NCBI GenBank assembly: GCA_050633285.1
Contig: JBOEGG010000001.1
Coordinates: 248,001 to 312,000 of the forward strand
Length of the DNA: 64,000 nt
Origin: UBA1672 sp050633285
GTDB lineage: Bacteria > Pseudomonadota > Alphaproteobacteria > Micavibrionales > Micavibrionaceae
Direction of reading: 5' to 3'
Of the stretch, positions 8,767 to 18,060 are shown in pieces. The position numbers and the translations under genes are program-made. How positions within the stretch are numbered: the stretch's first letter is position 1; each line of letters opens with the position of its first letter. The notes beneath the pieces are model-generated. The model had not been told where the DNA came from, made no database searches, and saw nothing but the letters and a program-made list of their open reading frames with translations.

Positions 8767-10230
8767 TTAAACGCGCTGTGCAAGAGAGCAAATACCCGCT
8801 GTTTTCTTTTCGATTTCCTTCTCAAAAATCATCCGCGCGCATTTATTGGAATCATCAAAAATTCCATCATCATAGCTTTTCTGAAATGCCAAAACATCTT
8901 TTAACTCAGGGAATAAAAGACGGTTAACCTTACCATCCGTGCAACCGCTACGACAAATAACCGATATCGGTGCAAACTCAGCTTCCATATCCAAATCAAC
9001 CGCAAGTGTCTCAATCAAATCGGCAAACTCCACAGAAAATTCAGACATTGTTCCATTACCATACGCAATATTGAAAAAGTCGCCATTATGCTCACGCGCC
9101 GCTGCATATGAGTTTAACGTTAAATCGTAACTATCGCGCAAATCACCGTCAATAAATCCATACCGCGCCAATAACGCATCAACACTCTGGGCAAAATCAT
9201 CATGAAATGCTAACGCAGACGTTAGCAAATGTGCGGTTTTGTGCTGATGCACACCCACACCAAACATACGCGCCTCATAACGATGGCCTGTCACATTACC
9301 ACCCTCATCTTTCAAGGCAGCAATCTTTACGTCCGGCCACATAACACTTTGCGCCAAATAATAATTACTCGCAATATTCAAACCGCGCTCTTTAAGGGTA
9401 TTAAACGTAACACCCCAATCACCTGATGGAACCTTCACTAAGTTGCCTGCACGGTCATAATGCATAAATAACGGATTATTCATGACATGATCAATATGAC
9501 TACGCACAAACTCCTCACCACTTTGTGCCGTAAAAACATAAGGCGGAATACCACCACGCCCCTCAGTTAACCCTTCATGACGAAGGTGCATACCGGCATG
9601 TCCTTTAAACGGTTTTCCTTCTGAAAAACCCGTACTGTTATCGGTTAGCAAAAACAAAAATGGCGCCAAAATATAAAGCCTGCGAATATTGGCAAGCATA
9701 TGATCCATATTATATGGACTAACAGAAACTTGATTTGATTTACAAACCGCAAAATATTGTACGCATTTTTTCATATCCGCACGATAGGGCGCATACATCA
9801 CCTTATAACGCTCAACATCAACAATACGGGAAAGTAAATCATCCGCCGTTTTATCTGGCAATTCCTGAAAATACGAACGTTTAAGCCCTAAGCCCAACGC
9901 CTTATTATTCAGTGTTTTTATCTTATTATCCGTATCATCCAAAACAGATTTAATATCTGAAAACGAAGACGCATGACTGGCAACTTCAAGAAGCTCACTT
10001 GTTGGCTCATTATGAATCCAATCAGATTCAGGCAACGCATCCATCGCACAGTTTTTTAAAACACGGTTTTGAGAAAGGCTCATAACTGATAAATCCGGAT
10101 CATCCGGATTAAAAAAAGCAAGTTCAACCTCTAACCCTGATTTGGCCTGCTTGCCCGAACCACCGTAAAGTGCAAAGACATCATCAATGTTTTGGATCTC
10201 ACTCAGATCATCTGCATTAACTTCGGACAT
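8767..10230 (-). CDS. glutamate-cysteine-ligase-like (GCS2 family) protein
   Basis: A 487-residue cytosolic protein without membrane segments. Several stretches resemble the GCS2/GshA carboxylate-amine ligase fold: GLEVELAFF (glutamate and metal-binding strand), NEPTSELLEVAS, a central SNQVSVSPYNMDHM segment followed by a long hydrophobic helix and TDNSTGFSEGKPF, and DWGVTFNTLKERG near residue 280. It could make gamma-glutamylcysteine or another amide. The assignment is by eye and the sequence is divergent, so the substrate is not certain. It lies 18 bases upstream of holA and is probably co-transcribed with it. Confidence 0.6.
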   Translation of the reverse strand: MSEVNADDLSEIQNIDDVFALYGGSGKQAKSGLEVELAFFNPDDPDLSVMSLSQNRVLKNCAMDALPESDWIHNEPTSELLEVASHASSFSDIKSVLDDTDNKIKTLNNKALGLGLKRSYFQELPDKTADDLLSRIVDVERYKVMYAPYRADMKKCVQYFAVCKSNQVSVSPYNMDHMLANIRRLYILAPFLFLLTDNSTGFSEGKPFKGHAGMHLRHEGLTEGRGGIPPYVFTAQSGEEFVRSHIDHVMNNPLFMHYDRAGNLVKVPSGDWGVTFNTLKERGLNIASNYYLAQSVMWPDVKIAALKDEGGNVTGHRYEARMFGVGVHQHKTAHLLTSALAFHDDFAQSVDALLARYGFIDGDLRDSYDLTLNSYAAAREHNGDFFNIAYGNGTMSEFSVEFADLIETLAVDLDMEAEFAPISVICRSGCTDGKVNRLLFPELKDVLAFQKSYDDGIFDDSNKCARMIFEKEIEKKTAGICSLAQRV

Positions 10231-10330
10231 GGGGTAACCCTTTACATGCTTGTATTATGAAAGCAGACTATATCCTGTAATTTTATTTTTTTCAAATAGA
10301 CAAAATTACTAAATATTAAATTTTCAAAAC

Positions 10331-11221
10331 TTAACCAATATCTGCATGATTTTGATCCGACACAAATTCAGCCAAATCCTGAGGATCATCCAAGATATGA
10401 AAAGAACTATTTTGTTCTAAAACAGCCTGCGCAGCATCAGAAAACTCACCGAACAATGGATCATCACGCCCAACATATAATGCGTGATTTTCGCTCATAT
10501 AATTAGAAGAACGGGTTGGTTTCTGTGCTTCTGATTTCACAACCAGAGCCCCCCATTCACGGTGCACTTTTTCATCGGTATCATTCGTTTGAGAACGGTG
10601 CTCTTGCTCCCCCCCCATACGCGTCAATACATTATCAGGCGCAACAACCTCTTGCCCCTCCACTCTATGTTCCGTCCCCATAACATCATGCCACAAAAAC
10701 ACAAGATCGGCATTTTCACCTTTTTCAGAATGGTTATGCCAATGTGCAAAATGCGGACGATGCGCTTGTTGTGGCTCAATATCCGTACGTTGCACAACCA
10801 ATGTCATTTCACTATTTTTAAAATACTCCGCGCCCCCCAACTGCAACACATTTTGCGCAGCTGCATGAATTTTGGGCAATGATGTTTCAAAAACATCAGG
10901 TAATGCCAAATGCATTGTTCCTGATCTTTTAATAATCATCCCCCCTGCCGTAATATCGGGCAAGTCATCCGTCGCATGTGTTGGAAAAGTTGCAATAACT
11001 TTAGTTTTTGCATCATCTTTACGGTGTTCCCGTACGTCTTGCGCATCAGGAGAAAAACTTGCTCCATTTTTCACACGCCAATCTTGCGCACTAACATACT
11101 CCGCACCCACATCTTGTGAGAGCGCAGACACATCATCTTGCAAATCAATAATAAAAGATTCTTCCTTTGGATGATTTGTAAAATACTGCGTATTCAATGT
11201 ATTCGGCTTGATAAAACTCAT
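10331..11221 (-). CDS. His-rich orphan protein, possible metal-binding fold
   Basis: A 296-residue cytosolic protein that I do not recognise. ATG 11221 is chosen over the longer open frame because GAGGA lies seven bases upstream. The N-terminal 90 residues are acidic and poorly ordered. Residues about 150-250 hold clustered histidines (PHFAHWHNH, LWHDVMGTEH, EQEHRSQ), spaced like ligands in cupin or 2-oxoglutarate/Fe oxygenase folds. A metal-binding role is inference. It shares no obvious operon with its neighbours. Confidence 0.65.
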   Translation of the reverse strand: MSFIKPNTLNTQYFTNHPKEESFIIDLQDDVSALSQDVGAEYVSAQDWRVKNGASFSPDAQDVREHRKDDAKTKVIATFPTHATDDLPDITAGGMIIKRSGTMHLALPDVFETSLPKIHAAAQNVLQLGGAEYFKNSEMTLVVQRTDIEPQQAHRPHFAHWHNHSEKGENADLVFLWHDVMGTEHRVEGQEVVAPDNVLTRMGGEQEHRSQTNDTDEKVHREWGALVVKSEAQKPTRSSNYMSENHALYVGRDDPLFGEFSDAAQAVLEQNSSFHILDDPQDLAEFVSDQNHADIG

Positions 11222-11284
11222 TTCATTCCTCAAACAGCAATGCACAAACATTGCCAACTAAAGTTAACAATCCGGAATGAATAT

Positions 11285-11446
11285 ATGCTTAAAAGGAGAA
11301 CATATTCCGCCGGGTTTCCAAATCGGATACCACAGGCGGTTTTGACGCTGTGGCGCTTTAGCATTGATAACGCGGTGCAAGCTGATCCTTCAAATGCCGC
11401 GATTGCCCCTAAGGCAATAAAAAACTTATATCGTCTTTACATATAA
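11285..11446 (+). other. GC-rich island with two hairpins and a 53-codon open frame
   Basis: Between the orphan start and the lptE stop lies a block (about 11306-11416) clearly richer in G and C than the flanks. It contains a 6-bp hairpin CCACAG/CTGTGG (11330-11353, extendable past a bulge) and a second, ATTGCC/GGCAAT (11402-11418). A 53-codon basic open frame starts at ATG 11285; its first residues, MLKRRTYSAGF, faintly recall IS3-type OrfA proteins, but the rest does not. The opposite strand is also open across the block. It may be a small RNA gene, a small protein or a gene remnant. Confidence 0.3.
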
Positions 11447-11474
11447 TTCGTCAATAATAATTTAAACGTAAGCC

Positions 11475-11984
11475 TTATTGACGGCGCAAATATAATCCAA
11501 TTTGCAACTCAATTTGTCGCGCAAGTTCATTAAGCGCATTTTCACGTGTATTCTTCTCAGACACGCGTGTTGCAAACTCACTACCCAAAACGTTGAAACT
11601 TGAAATAGCCGAAAGCTTACGTCCCAAAACAGACTCACCTGTTTGCGTATCAATCAAATTCATACTGGTCGTAACACGCAATTGACTACGCGTTGTATCA
11701 GATTCTTTTGTAATATCTAGATCAACAATACTCTCTGTAATTGAAGAGATTTTCAAACGATATAGAGGATCAGACGCACGGGCATCACGGTAAAAACGAT
11801 CAATCAACGCATTGCGCAAAAACTGACCTTCACGATCCGGAATATTTTCAATATGTATCTGTGTAAGTTGCGAACGAACATACTGCTCTTGCCCTGATGC
11901 ATCGGAATACCCTCCATACATTGGTTGAAAACCACAAGAGGCCAAAACAAAACACAAACCAGCAACAGATATTATCTTCTTCAT
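11475..11984 (-). CDS. lptE: LPS-assembly lipoprotein LptE
   Basis: Outer-membrane lipoprotein that plugs the LptD barrel and helps insert lipopolysaccharide. The 169-residue precursor has a signal peptide ending in the lipobox LAS-C17 followed by GFQPMYG, the typical LptE start. The mature part has the alternating beta pattern of the family. I start it at ATG 11984, five bases after the leuS stop; an upstream TTG at 11999 would overlap leuS. The leuS-lptE pairing supports the call. Confidence 0.9.
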   Translation of the reverse strand: MKKIISVAGLCFVLASCGFQPMYGGYSDASGQEQYVRSQLTQIHIENIPDREGQFLRNALIDRFYRDARASDPLYRLKISSITESIVDLDITKESDTTRSQLRVTTSMNLIDTQTGESVLGRKLSAISSFNVLGSEFATRVSEKNTRENALNELARQIELQIGLYLRRQ

Positions 11985-11988
11985 AAAG

Positions 11989-14556
11989 CTATCCCACAAC
12001 TACATTAACAATTCGACCCGGAACATAAATAAACTTACGCAATGTTTTACCATCCATGGCTCTTTGAACCTTTTCTTCCGCCAAAGCCACTTCCTGCGCT
12101 TTATCCTGATCGGCATTCGCAGGCAAAGTAATTGTTGCACGAACTTTACCATTTACCTGCACGCCGATGTTGATTGTATCAGAAACAAGCAACTTTTCAT
12201 CATATTTCGGCCAGGATTGAACGGTAAGAGACTGCGCATCTCCTCCCACGACATGTTGCCACAATTCCTCTGCCAAATGAGGCATAATCGGGTTAATCAT
12301 AACAACAAATGCCTGTACAGCCTCTTTTAATGCGAAGTGATCACCCGCATCAGAAGGCTTAAAGCTTGTAAAACCATTATAAAACTCACGAAGCAAAGCA
12401 ACCGCCTTGTTCATTGCAAACGCCTCAATCGCATCACCGACTGCCTTAATCGTTTTATGAGTCTGACGGCGCAAATCCTTGGCTTTGTCACCACACGCAC
12501 CTTCATCACCATCCTGCAAATCTAACGATGTAATCGCACCATGCACACGATTAATAAAACGCCACGCGCCCTCAATCCCGCTTTCTGTCCATTCCAAATC
12601 ACGCTCTGGCGGGGAATCCGAAAGAATAAATAAACGCGCTGCATCCGCGCCATAAGTCTCCAGAATTTCCTCAGGATCGATAACGTTTTTCTTGGACTTA
12701 GACATCTTAATCGACGCACCAACCGCAACTGGCTGTCCTGTTTCAAAATGCGTCCATTCGCCATTATCGCCTTTTACCGCATCGGTCGGGAAAATCCATT
12801 TCCCATTCTCATCTTGATACGTTTCATGCGTCACCATACCTTGTGTGAACAAACCGCTAAATGGCTCCTTACAATCAACAAATCCGCAAGTGCGCATCGC
12901 CTTGGTAAAGAAACGCGCATAAAGAAGGTGAAGAACCGCATGCTCAACCCCACCAATATACTGATCCACGCCACCATTTTCCGGAAGCCAGTATGCCGCC
13001 TTATCTTTATCAGTCGGCAACAACGTATTCTTTGAATCGCAGTAACGGAACTGATACCAACTACTCTCGAAAAACGTATCAAACGTATCTGTTTCACGCG
13101 TTGCATCACTTCCACATTTCGGACAAGCACAATTTTTCCAACTCGGGTGATGGTCAAGTGGATTACCCGGCTTATCAAAGCTGACATCCTCCGGCAAGGT
13201 CACAGGCAATTGATCCTCCGGCACAGGAACCGCACCACAAGTGTCACAATAAATAATCGGAATAGGACATCCCCAATAACGTTGACGCGAGATACCCCAG
13301 TCACGCAAACGATATTGCGTCGTACCAAAACCTGTACCATTTTCCTCACACTTCGCAATGATAGAAGCTTTCGCCTCTTCAATACTCATACCATCAAGGA
13401 ATTGTGAATTCGCAAGCTTACCTTCACCTGTATAGGCCTCTTTTTCTACTGAGAAGTTCTCTGCATCTTCAGACACAACAACAGGCAAAATCGGCAAATC
13501 ATACTTATTTGCAAAATCATGGTCACGTTGGTCATGCGCAGGCACACCAAAGATCGCACCCGTTCCGTAATCCATCAGGATAAAATTCGCGATATAGATC
13601 GGCACTTCACGCCCCAATAATGGATGCGTCGCCGTATATCCTGTATCAAAACCAATCTTCTCGGCCTTTTCAATCGCCGCTTCGGATGTTCCCTGCGCCT
13701 GACAAGCCCTAAGGAATTCATCAAACCCATCTTTATTACCAGCCAACTTTTCAGTCAATGGGTGATCCGGCGCCAAACCGATAAAAGATGCCCCAAACAA
13801 AGTATCAGGGCGGGTTGTGAACACTTCAACCTTATCATCTTGACCGGTAATATCCCATTTAAACTGCAAACCGACAGACTTGCCGATCCAGTTCTCCTGC
13901 ATAACACGTACCTTTTCAGGCCAACGATCAAGCGCCTTTAAATCTTCAAGCAACTCTTCCGCATAATCAGTAATTTTTAAAGACCATTGATTAAGTTTCC
14001 TACGCTCAACCGGTGCGCCTGTACGCCATCCGCAACCATCTATCACCTGCTCATTCGCAAGAACAGTATTATCAACCGGATCCCAGTTCACAATAGATTC
14101 CTTACGATATGCGATCCCTTTTTCAAGGAACTGAAGGAACATACGCTGCTCATGCGCATAATATTCCGGATCACATGTGGCAAATTCACGAGACCAATCA
14201 ATAGAAAGCCCCATGGATTTCAGCTGCTCTTTCATCACCGCAATATTTTCATGCGTCCACTTCGCCGGATGTGCACCACGCTCAATCGCCGCGTTTTCCG
14301 CAGGCAAACCAAACGCATCCCACCCCATCGGGTGCAAAACGTTAAACCCCTGCGCACTACGATAACGCGCAACAACATCACCAAGCGTATAATTACGAAC
14401 ATGCCCAACATGAATACGCCCCGACGGATACGGAAACATTTCAAGCACATAATATTTCTGCTTATCCGAATCCTCGGATACGGCAAAGGCATCATTCGAT
14501 GCCCATTGCTCACGCCACTTCTGTTCAACCTGCTTTATATTATAACGCTCGGACAT
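11989..14556 (-). CDS. leuS: leucyl-tRNA synthetase
   Basis: Class I synthetase charging tRNA-Leu. At 855 residues it is full length. Seen: the HIGH-type motif HVGH at residues 49-52 in the PYPSGRIHVGH context, the CP1 editing domain (TTRPDTLFGASF; GTGAIFGVPAHDQRD), a zinc-ribbon-like region with CDTCG and CPKCG, and the KMSKS motif in SIKMSKSKKNV. It is followed directly by lptE and preceded by the DUF3576 lipoprotein gene, a frequent alphaproteobacterial trio. Confidence 0.98.
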   Translation of the reverse strand: MSERYNIKQVEQKWREQWASNDAFAVSEDSDKQKYYVLEMFPYPSGRIHVGHVRNYTLGDVVARYRSAQGFNVLHPMGWDAFGLPAENAAIERGAHPAKWTHENIAVMKEQLKSMGLSIDWSREFATCDPEYYAHEQRMFLQFLEKGIAYRKESIVNWDPVDNTVLANEQVIDGCGWRTGAPVERRKLNQWSLKITDYAEELLEDLKALDRWPEKVRVMQENWIGKSVGLQFKWDITGQDDKVEVFTTRPDTLFGASFIGLAPDHPLTEKLAGNKDGFDEFLRACQAQGTSEAAIEKAEKIGFDTGYTATHPLLGREVPIYIANFILMDYGTGAIFGVPAHDQRDHDFANKYDLPILPVVVSEDAENFSVEKEAYTGEGKLANSQFLDGMSIEEAKASIIAKCEENGTGFGTTQYRLRDWGISRQRYWGCPIPIIYCDTCGAVPVPEDQLPVTLPEDVSFDKPGNPLDHHPSWKNCACPKCGSDATRETDTFDTFFESSWYQFRYCDSKNTLLPTDKDKAAYWLPENGGVDQYIGGVEHAVLHLLYARFFTKAMRTCGFVDCKEPFSGLFTQGMVTHETYQDENGKWIFPTDAVKGDNGEWTHFETGQPVAVGASIKMSKSKKNVIDPEEILETYGADAARLFILSDSPPERDLEWTESGIEGAWRFINRVHGAITSLDLQDGDEGACGDKAKDLRRQTHKTIKAVGDAIEAFAMNKAVALLREFYNGFTSFKPSDAGDHFALKEAVQAFVVMINPIMPHLAEELWQHVVGGDAQSLTVQSWPKYDEKLLVSDTINIGVQVNGKVRATITLPANADQDKAQEVALAEEKVQRAMDGKTLRKFIYVPGRIVNVVVG

Positions 14557-14591
14557 GTTTTTTCTTTTCGTCTCTTATATATAAGTGTGTG

Positions 14592-15137
14592 TTATTTCTC
14601 ATCCGCCAAATGCGCAATGCGAAGTTCACGCGCACGTGTTAAAATTGCATCTTCCAATTTACGTGCGGTCTCTTCTGCAACAGGTGCATCTTCCCACCCT
14701 CTGGATGTTTTCACCTGACGGAACGTACGAACACGAACACCATCTGATTTCAACTCACGTCCAAGAACAAAGGCATTAACCTTTAAACGCTCATTCGGGT
14801 TAGAGGGCGCAGTATGCCAATCTGTTAAAATAACGCCACCAAACGGGTCTGCACTTGCCAACGGCATAAAGGAGACTGTATCCAATGTCGCACGCCATAG
14901 GAAACTATTGACACCAATACCTGTTTCACCGGCATTATTCTTCCGGTTAATCGTGGACAAGCCACCAACACCAAAGACACCCGTTCTCTTTTCATAAATA
15001 TCATTACCTGATGCGCTATCCCGATTATCACCTGTCGGATATTTTGCCTCTCCTTTAATGCCACTACATGCGGAAAGACTAAGAGCGCTTGCTCCCAAAA
15101 GAATTGTATAAGTGAAAATCTTACTATTGAGCTTCAT
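14592..15137 (-). CDS. DUF3576 family lipoprotein
   Basis: A 181-residue predicted lipoprotein with signal peptide and lipobox (ALSLSAC, Cys 24). The mature part contains the family-typical region from SFLWRATLDTVSFMPLASADP through GGVILTDWHTAPSNPNERLKVNAFVLGRELKSDGVRV (in pieces). DUF3576 proteins are alphaproteobacterial, of unknown function, and usually sit beside leuS as here. Start MKLNSK is chosen; the longer frame only adds MVVP. It is probably co-transcribed with leuS and lptE. Confidence 0.88.
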   Translation of the reverse strand: MKLNSKIFTYTILLGASALSLSACSGIKGEAKYPTGDNRDSASGNDIYEKRTGVFGVGGLSTINRKNNAGETGIGVNSFLWRATLDTVSFMPLASADPFGGVILTDWHTAPSNPNERLKVNAFVLGRELKSDGVRVRTFRQVKTSRGWEDAPVAEETARKLEDAILTRARELRIAHLADEK

Positions 15138-15449
15138 CGGAACTACCATATTTTAATTAATGCATACATTCCTTTAGCACGCCCCCCGCCCCCCTACAAG
15201 CCCCACCTTAATAAGTATGAAGCATTTCAACAGGGGATATTTCGCACAAAACACCTGTTGCAAAAATGCAACGCACTGAGAAAATGTTGCAAAAACCCCA
15301 CATAATTACATTGACCTAGATTCAAGAAAGTGGCGTAATGGCCTCGTTCTTCACATGTGGGGGGCACTCTACTTTAATAAAATCCATAATCGGATTAACT
15401 TTTAAACAATGGTCATACTTCTTAAAGAGTATGATTGGAGGAAACTAAA
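15138..15449 (+). promoter_or_regulatory. porin promoter region with GTTGCA repeats
   Basis: A 312-base spacer between divergent genes. GTTGCA-AAAA-TGCAAC, a perfect inverted repeat, is at 15257-15272, and a third half-site GTTGCA is at 15286-15291. TTGACC at 15311-15316 and CGTAAT at 15334-15339, 17 bases apart, are a possible promoter. A GGAGGA Shine-Dalgarno at 15437-15442 precedes the porin ATG. An operator role for the repeats is inferred from position. Confidence 0.5.
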
Positions 15450-16553
15450 ATGAAAAAATTACTATTAGCAAGCGTTGCGCTTTCAGGTTTGGCTTTTGCT
15501 GCTCCTGCACACGCTGAAATCGATCTAGAAGTCGGTGGTTACTTTAAAGGTTACGGCGTATTCGTAGACCAAGATGAAACTGCTGGTTCATCAGTTAATG
15601 ATTTTGACTTTGTACGTGACACAGAAATTCACCTAGGTGGCGAAACAACATTGGACAATGGTCTAACTGTTGGTGCACACTTTGAATTTGATGTTGACGG
15701 TGCAGATGCAGATGCTGAAATCGATGAATCATATGTTTACTTCTCAGGTAACTGGGGTCGCGTAAACTTTGGTAACGAAGATGGTGCTGCTTACCTTCTA
15801 CAGGTTGCTGCTCCTTCTGCTGACTCAAACATTGACGGTATCCGTCAGTACGTTCAGCCTGTTAACTATGCAACACTAGGCGCTGCTGCTCCTTCTACTG
15901 CAACTGTTACATCTGGCGGTATCGACTATGATATGGATCCATCAGGTAAATCAGACAAGTTGACATATTTGTCACCTATCTTCTCTGGTTTCCAAGTTGG
16001 TGCTTCATACTCACCTGACACAGATGCTGCTGGTGCTAAATCTGGTGTTGGTACTGATGATGTAGCTGGTACAATCGGTGCAACATACGAACTTGCTGGT
16101 CGTTATGAAGGTCAATTCCAAAATGTTGGCGTAATCGTTGGTGCTGGTTATTCACACGGCGATCTTGAAGAATCAACAGCAACTACTGATGATCGTCAGG
16201 CATGGAACGTTGGTCTAGACTTAGATATCGGTCCATTCGGTGTTGGTGTTATCTATCGTGAAGACAATGGTGGTGCTGATGGTGCTGCTGCTGATGATGA
16301 AGAGACATTTGTTATTGGTGTTGACTACACAACTGGTCCTTTCAAATTAGGCGCGTCTTACTATGACCAAACAAATACATTCGCTGTTGATGGTGACGAT
16401 ACTACTCGTTACTCAGGTGGTGTATCATACGAATATGGTCCAGGTATGTCTTTCCGTGGATCTATCGGTTATATTGAGCACGAAGATGCTTCTGCTGCGA
16501 ACAGCGATGTTGACGCAACATATGTAACAATCGGTACACAAATCAACTTCTAA
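15450..16553 (+). CDS. outer-membrane porin
   Basis: Trimeric general porin of the Gram-negative porin superfamily, allowing diffusion of small solutes. The 367-residue precursor has a clear signal peptide, MKKLLLASVALSGLAFA, with likely cleavage after AHA-22. A repeating amphipathic beta-strand pattern follows (GGYFKGYG, GLTVGAHFEFDVDG, WGRVNFGNEDGA), and the last residue is Phe in TIGTQINF, the signal read by the BAM machinery. The loops are very acidic. The codons are strongly biased to GCT, GGT, GTT and ACA, unlike neighbours, as expected for a very abundant protein. It has its own strong RBS and terminator. Confidence 0.93.
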   Translation: MKKLLLASVALSGLAFAAPAHAEIDLEVGGYFKGYGVFVDQDETAGSSVNDFDFVRDTEIHLGGETTLDNGLTVGAHFEFDVDGADADAEIDESYVYFSGNWGRVNFGNEDGAAYLLQVAAPSADSNIDGIRQYVQPVNYATLGAAAPSTATVTSGGIDYDMDPSGKSDKLTYLSPIFSGFQVGASYSPDTDAAGAKSGVGTDDVAGTIGATYELAGRYEGQFQNVGVIVGAGYSHGDLEESTATTDDRQAWNVGLDLDIGPFGVGVIYREDNGGADGAAADDEETFVIGVDYTTGPFKLGASYYDQTNTFAVDGDDTTRYSGGVSYEYGPGMSFRGSIGYIEHEDASAANSDVDATYVTIGTQINF

Positions 16554-16575
16554 TCTGAAGTTCATTTAAGAATTC

Positions 16576-16606
16576 GAAAGGGCGCTTAATTGCGCCCTTT
16601 CTTTTT
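16576..16606 (+). terminator. intrinsic terminator of the porin gene
   Basis: A perfect 10-bp stem, GAAAGGGCGC with GCGCCCTTTC, and a 6-base loop TTAATT are followed at once by five T residues, 23 bases after the porin stop. This is a textbook Rho-independent terminator. Confidence 0.95.
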
Positions 16607-16674
16607 GCCTAAATTTTGGCAATCCCTATATTTTCCCCTTGCACAATAAACACCTTCTTTTTAATCTGCGCTTT

Positions 16675-17334
16675 ATGTCTGTTATTGAAAATTTAAAAAA
16701 TATAAATGAAACAATCCATGAAACCGCAACCTCATGGAAACGCGAACCCGCCGATATAAACTTAATCGCGGTTAGTAAACGCCAATCACAAGACAGCATA
16801 CAATCCGCCATAAATTCCGGTCATCGCCTATTTGGTGAAAACCGCGTACAAGAAGCACACGAACACTGGGCAGACATAAAACCGAGCTACCCGGACTTAA
16901 AATTACACCTGATAGGCCCGCTTCAAACCAATAAAATTAATGAAGCCATAAAACTCTTCGATGTCATACAGACAGTTGACCGTGAAAAACTCGCCCGAAA
17001 GCTCGGCACCGCACTACAAAATGAGGGCAAAAAAACACCCTGCTTCATTCAGGTCAATATTGGCGAAGAAGATCAAAAGTCAGGTATCCTGCCACAGGAT
17101 CTGCCCGCATTTCTAGACTTTTGCAGACATGATTGTAATCTGAATATCCAAGGCCTGATGTGCATTCCACCTGTAGATGAACCAGCCGCTCTCTATTTTG
17201 CCTTACTTCAAAAAATGGCAAAAACACATAACTTAGAGCATTTAAGCATGGGAATGAGTGCAGATTACGAAAAGGCGATCCCCCTCGGCGCAACATATAT
17301 ACGCGTGGGAACCGCCATATTCGGTGAACGATAA
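16675..17334 (+). CDS. YggS-family pyridoxal-phosphate homeostasis protein
   Basis: Cytosolic PLP-binding protein of the YggS/PROSC family, implicated in vitamin B6 and amino-acid homeostasis. The 219-residue alanine-racemase-like barrel shows the PLP lysine in LIAVSK35, the GENRVQEA motif, HLIGPLQTNK, QVNIGEEDQKSG, LMCIPP and the C-terminal LSMGMSADYEKAI with VRVGTAIFG-type ending. ATG 16675 is preferred over an upstream TTG. It is a single gene after the porin terminator, convergent with the SCO gene. Confidence 0.95.
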   Translation: MSVIENLKNINETIHETATSWKREPADINLIAVSKRQSQDSIQSAINSGHRLFGENRVQEAHEHWADIKPSYPDLKLHLIGPLQTNKINEAIKLFDVIQTVDREKLARKLGTALQNEGKKTPCFIQVNIGEEDQKSGILPQDLPAFLDFCRHDCNLNIQGLMCIPPVDEPAALYFALLQKMAKTHNLEHLSMGMSADYEKAIPLGATYIRVGTAIFGER

Positions 17335-17347
17335 TGAGTAACACGCA

Positions 17348-18049
17348 TCACATATCGTGATGTGCAGAATGATCGGCCTTAGTTTCAGGTGACGTAACAC
17401 ACATCCCAAGAACCTTTTCCTCTATCGCACGCATAACCTTATCCGCACCGTCCTGCGTATTCACAAGTCCGGCATATTCACCCTTTTCATCCAGAATATA
17501 AAGATAAGGAGAATGATGCCCCATACGATCCGCACGATAGTTTTCGGCCTTCTCCTGTAACAAGTCCTCATCCCCCGTCAAACCAATGATCCGATCATCA
17601 AAATAACCAAGCCACTCTTTCATACGTGCTGGTGTATCATTATCAGGATCGGTCGATACCATAACAATATCGGTATGCTTAAACATCTCTGCGGCATAAT
17701 CCCCATACTTCTCATCCAATTGCCGTAAAGCAGAGGACAACGTCGCCATACCTGTTGGACAAACATGAGGGCAGTTCGTGAAGCCAAAGAAAATAAGCCG
17801 TTTCTTACCCTCAAAGTCCTTATCATCTACCTTGCGACCATTATAATCGATCAAACCTGCAAGAGATGAATCCTCAATAGGGCTCTTCTTCATAATATTC
17901 TGCCCACCATCCGAGGGCATCATCTGGTGATGATCATGCCCCTTAGCAGACATAGCCTCATGACCTTCATGTTCCTGCGCATTACTTGCCGTTACAAAGG
18001 CAGACAAACCAAGCACTGCCAAACTTTTTGATAAAGTATTCATATTCAT
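17348..18049 (-). CDS. SCO1/SenC-family copper chaperone
   Basis: Periplasmic thioredoxin-fold protein that delivers copper to the CuA site of cytochrome c oxidase. The 233-residue precursor has a signal peptide (cleavage near ASNA-24), the copper-binding pair C93 and C97 in FTNCPHVCPTG, and the conserved histidine in RMGHHSPYLY (H178/H179). Unusual are His/Met-rich tails at both ends of the mature protein (EHEGHEAM, GHDHHQMM, DHSAHHDM), which could bind additional copper. It lies 11 bases after an unknown gene and near a DUF2946 gene, a copper-linked family. Confidence 0.92.
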   Translation of the reverse strand: MNMNTLSKSLAVLGLSAFVTASNAQEHEGHEAMSAKGHDHHQMMPSDGGQNIMKKSPIEDSSLAGLIDYNGRKVDDKDFEGKKRLIFFGFTNCPHVCPTGMATLSSALRQLDEKYGDYAAEMFKHTDIVMVSTDPDNDTPARMKEWLGYFDDRIIGLTGDEDLLQEKAENYRADRMGHHSPYLYILDEKGEYAGLVNTQDGADKVMRAIEEKVLGMCVTSPETKADHSAHHDM

Positions 18050-18060
18050 TTCCTATAAAT

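Noticed and set aside
11285..11320. IS3-type transposase OrfA start
   Set aside because: Only the first ten residues faintly resemble OrfA; no helix-turn-helix, inverted repeats or OrfB are present.
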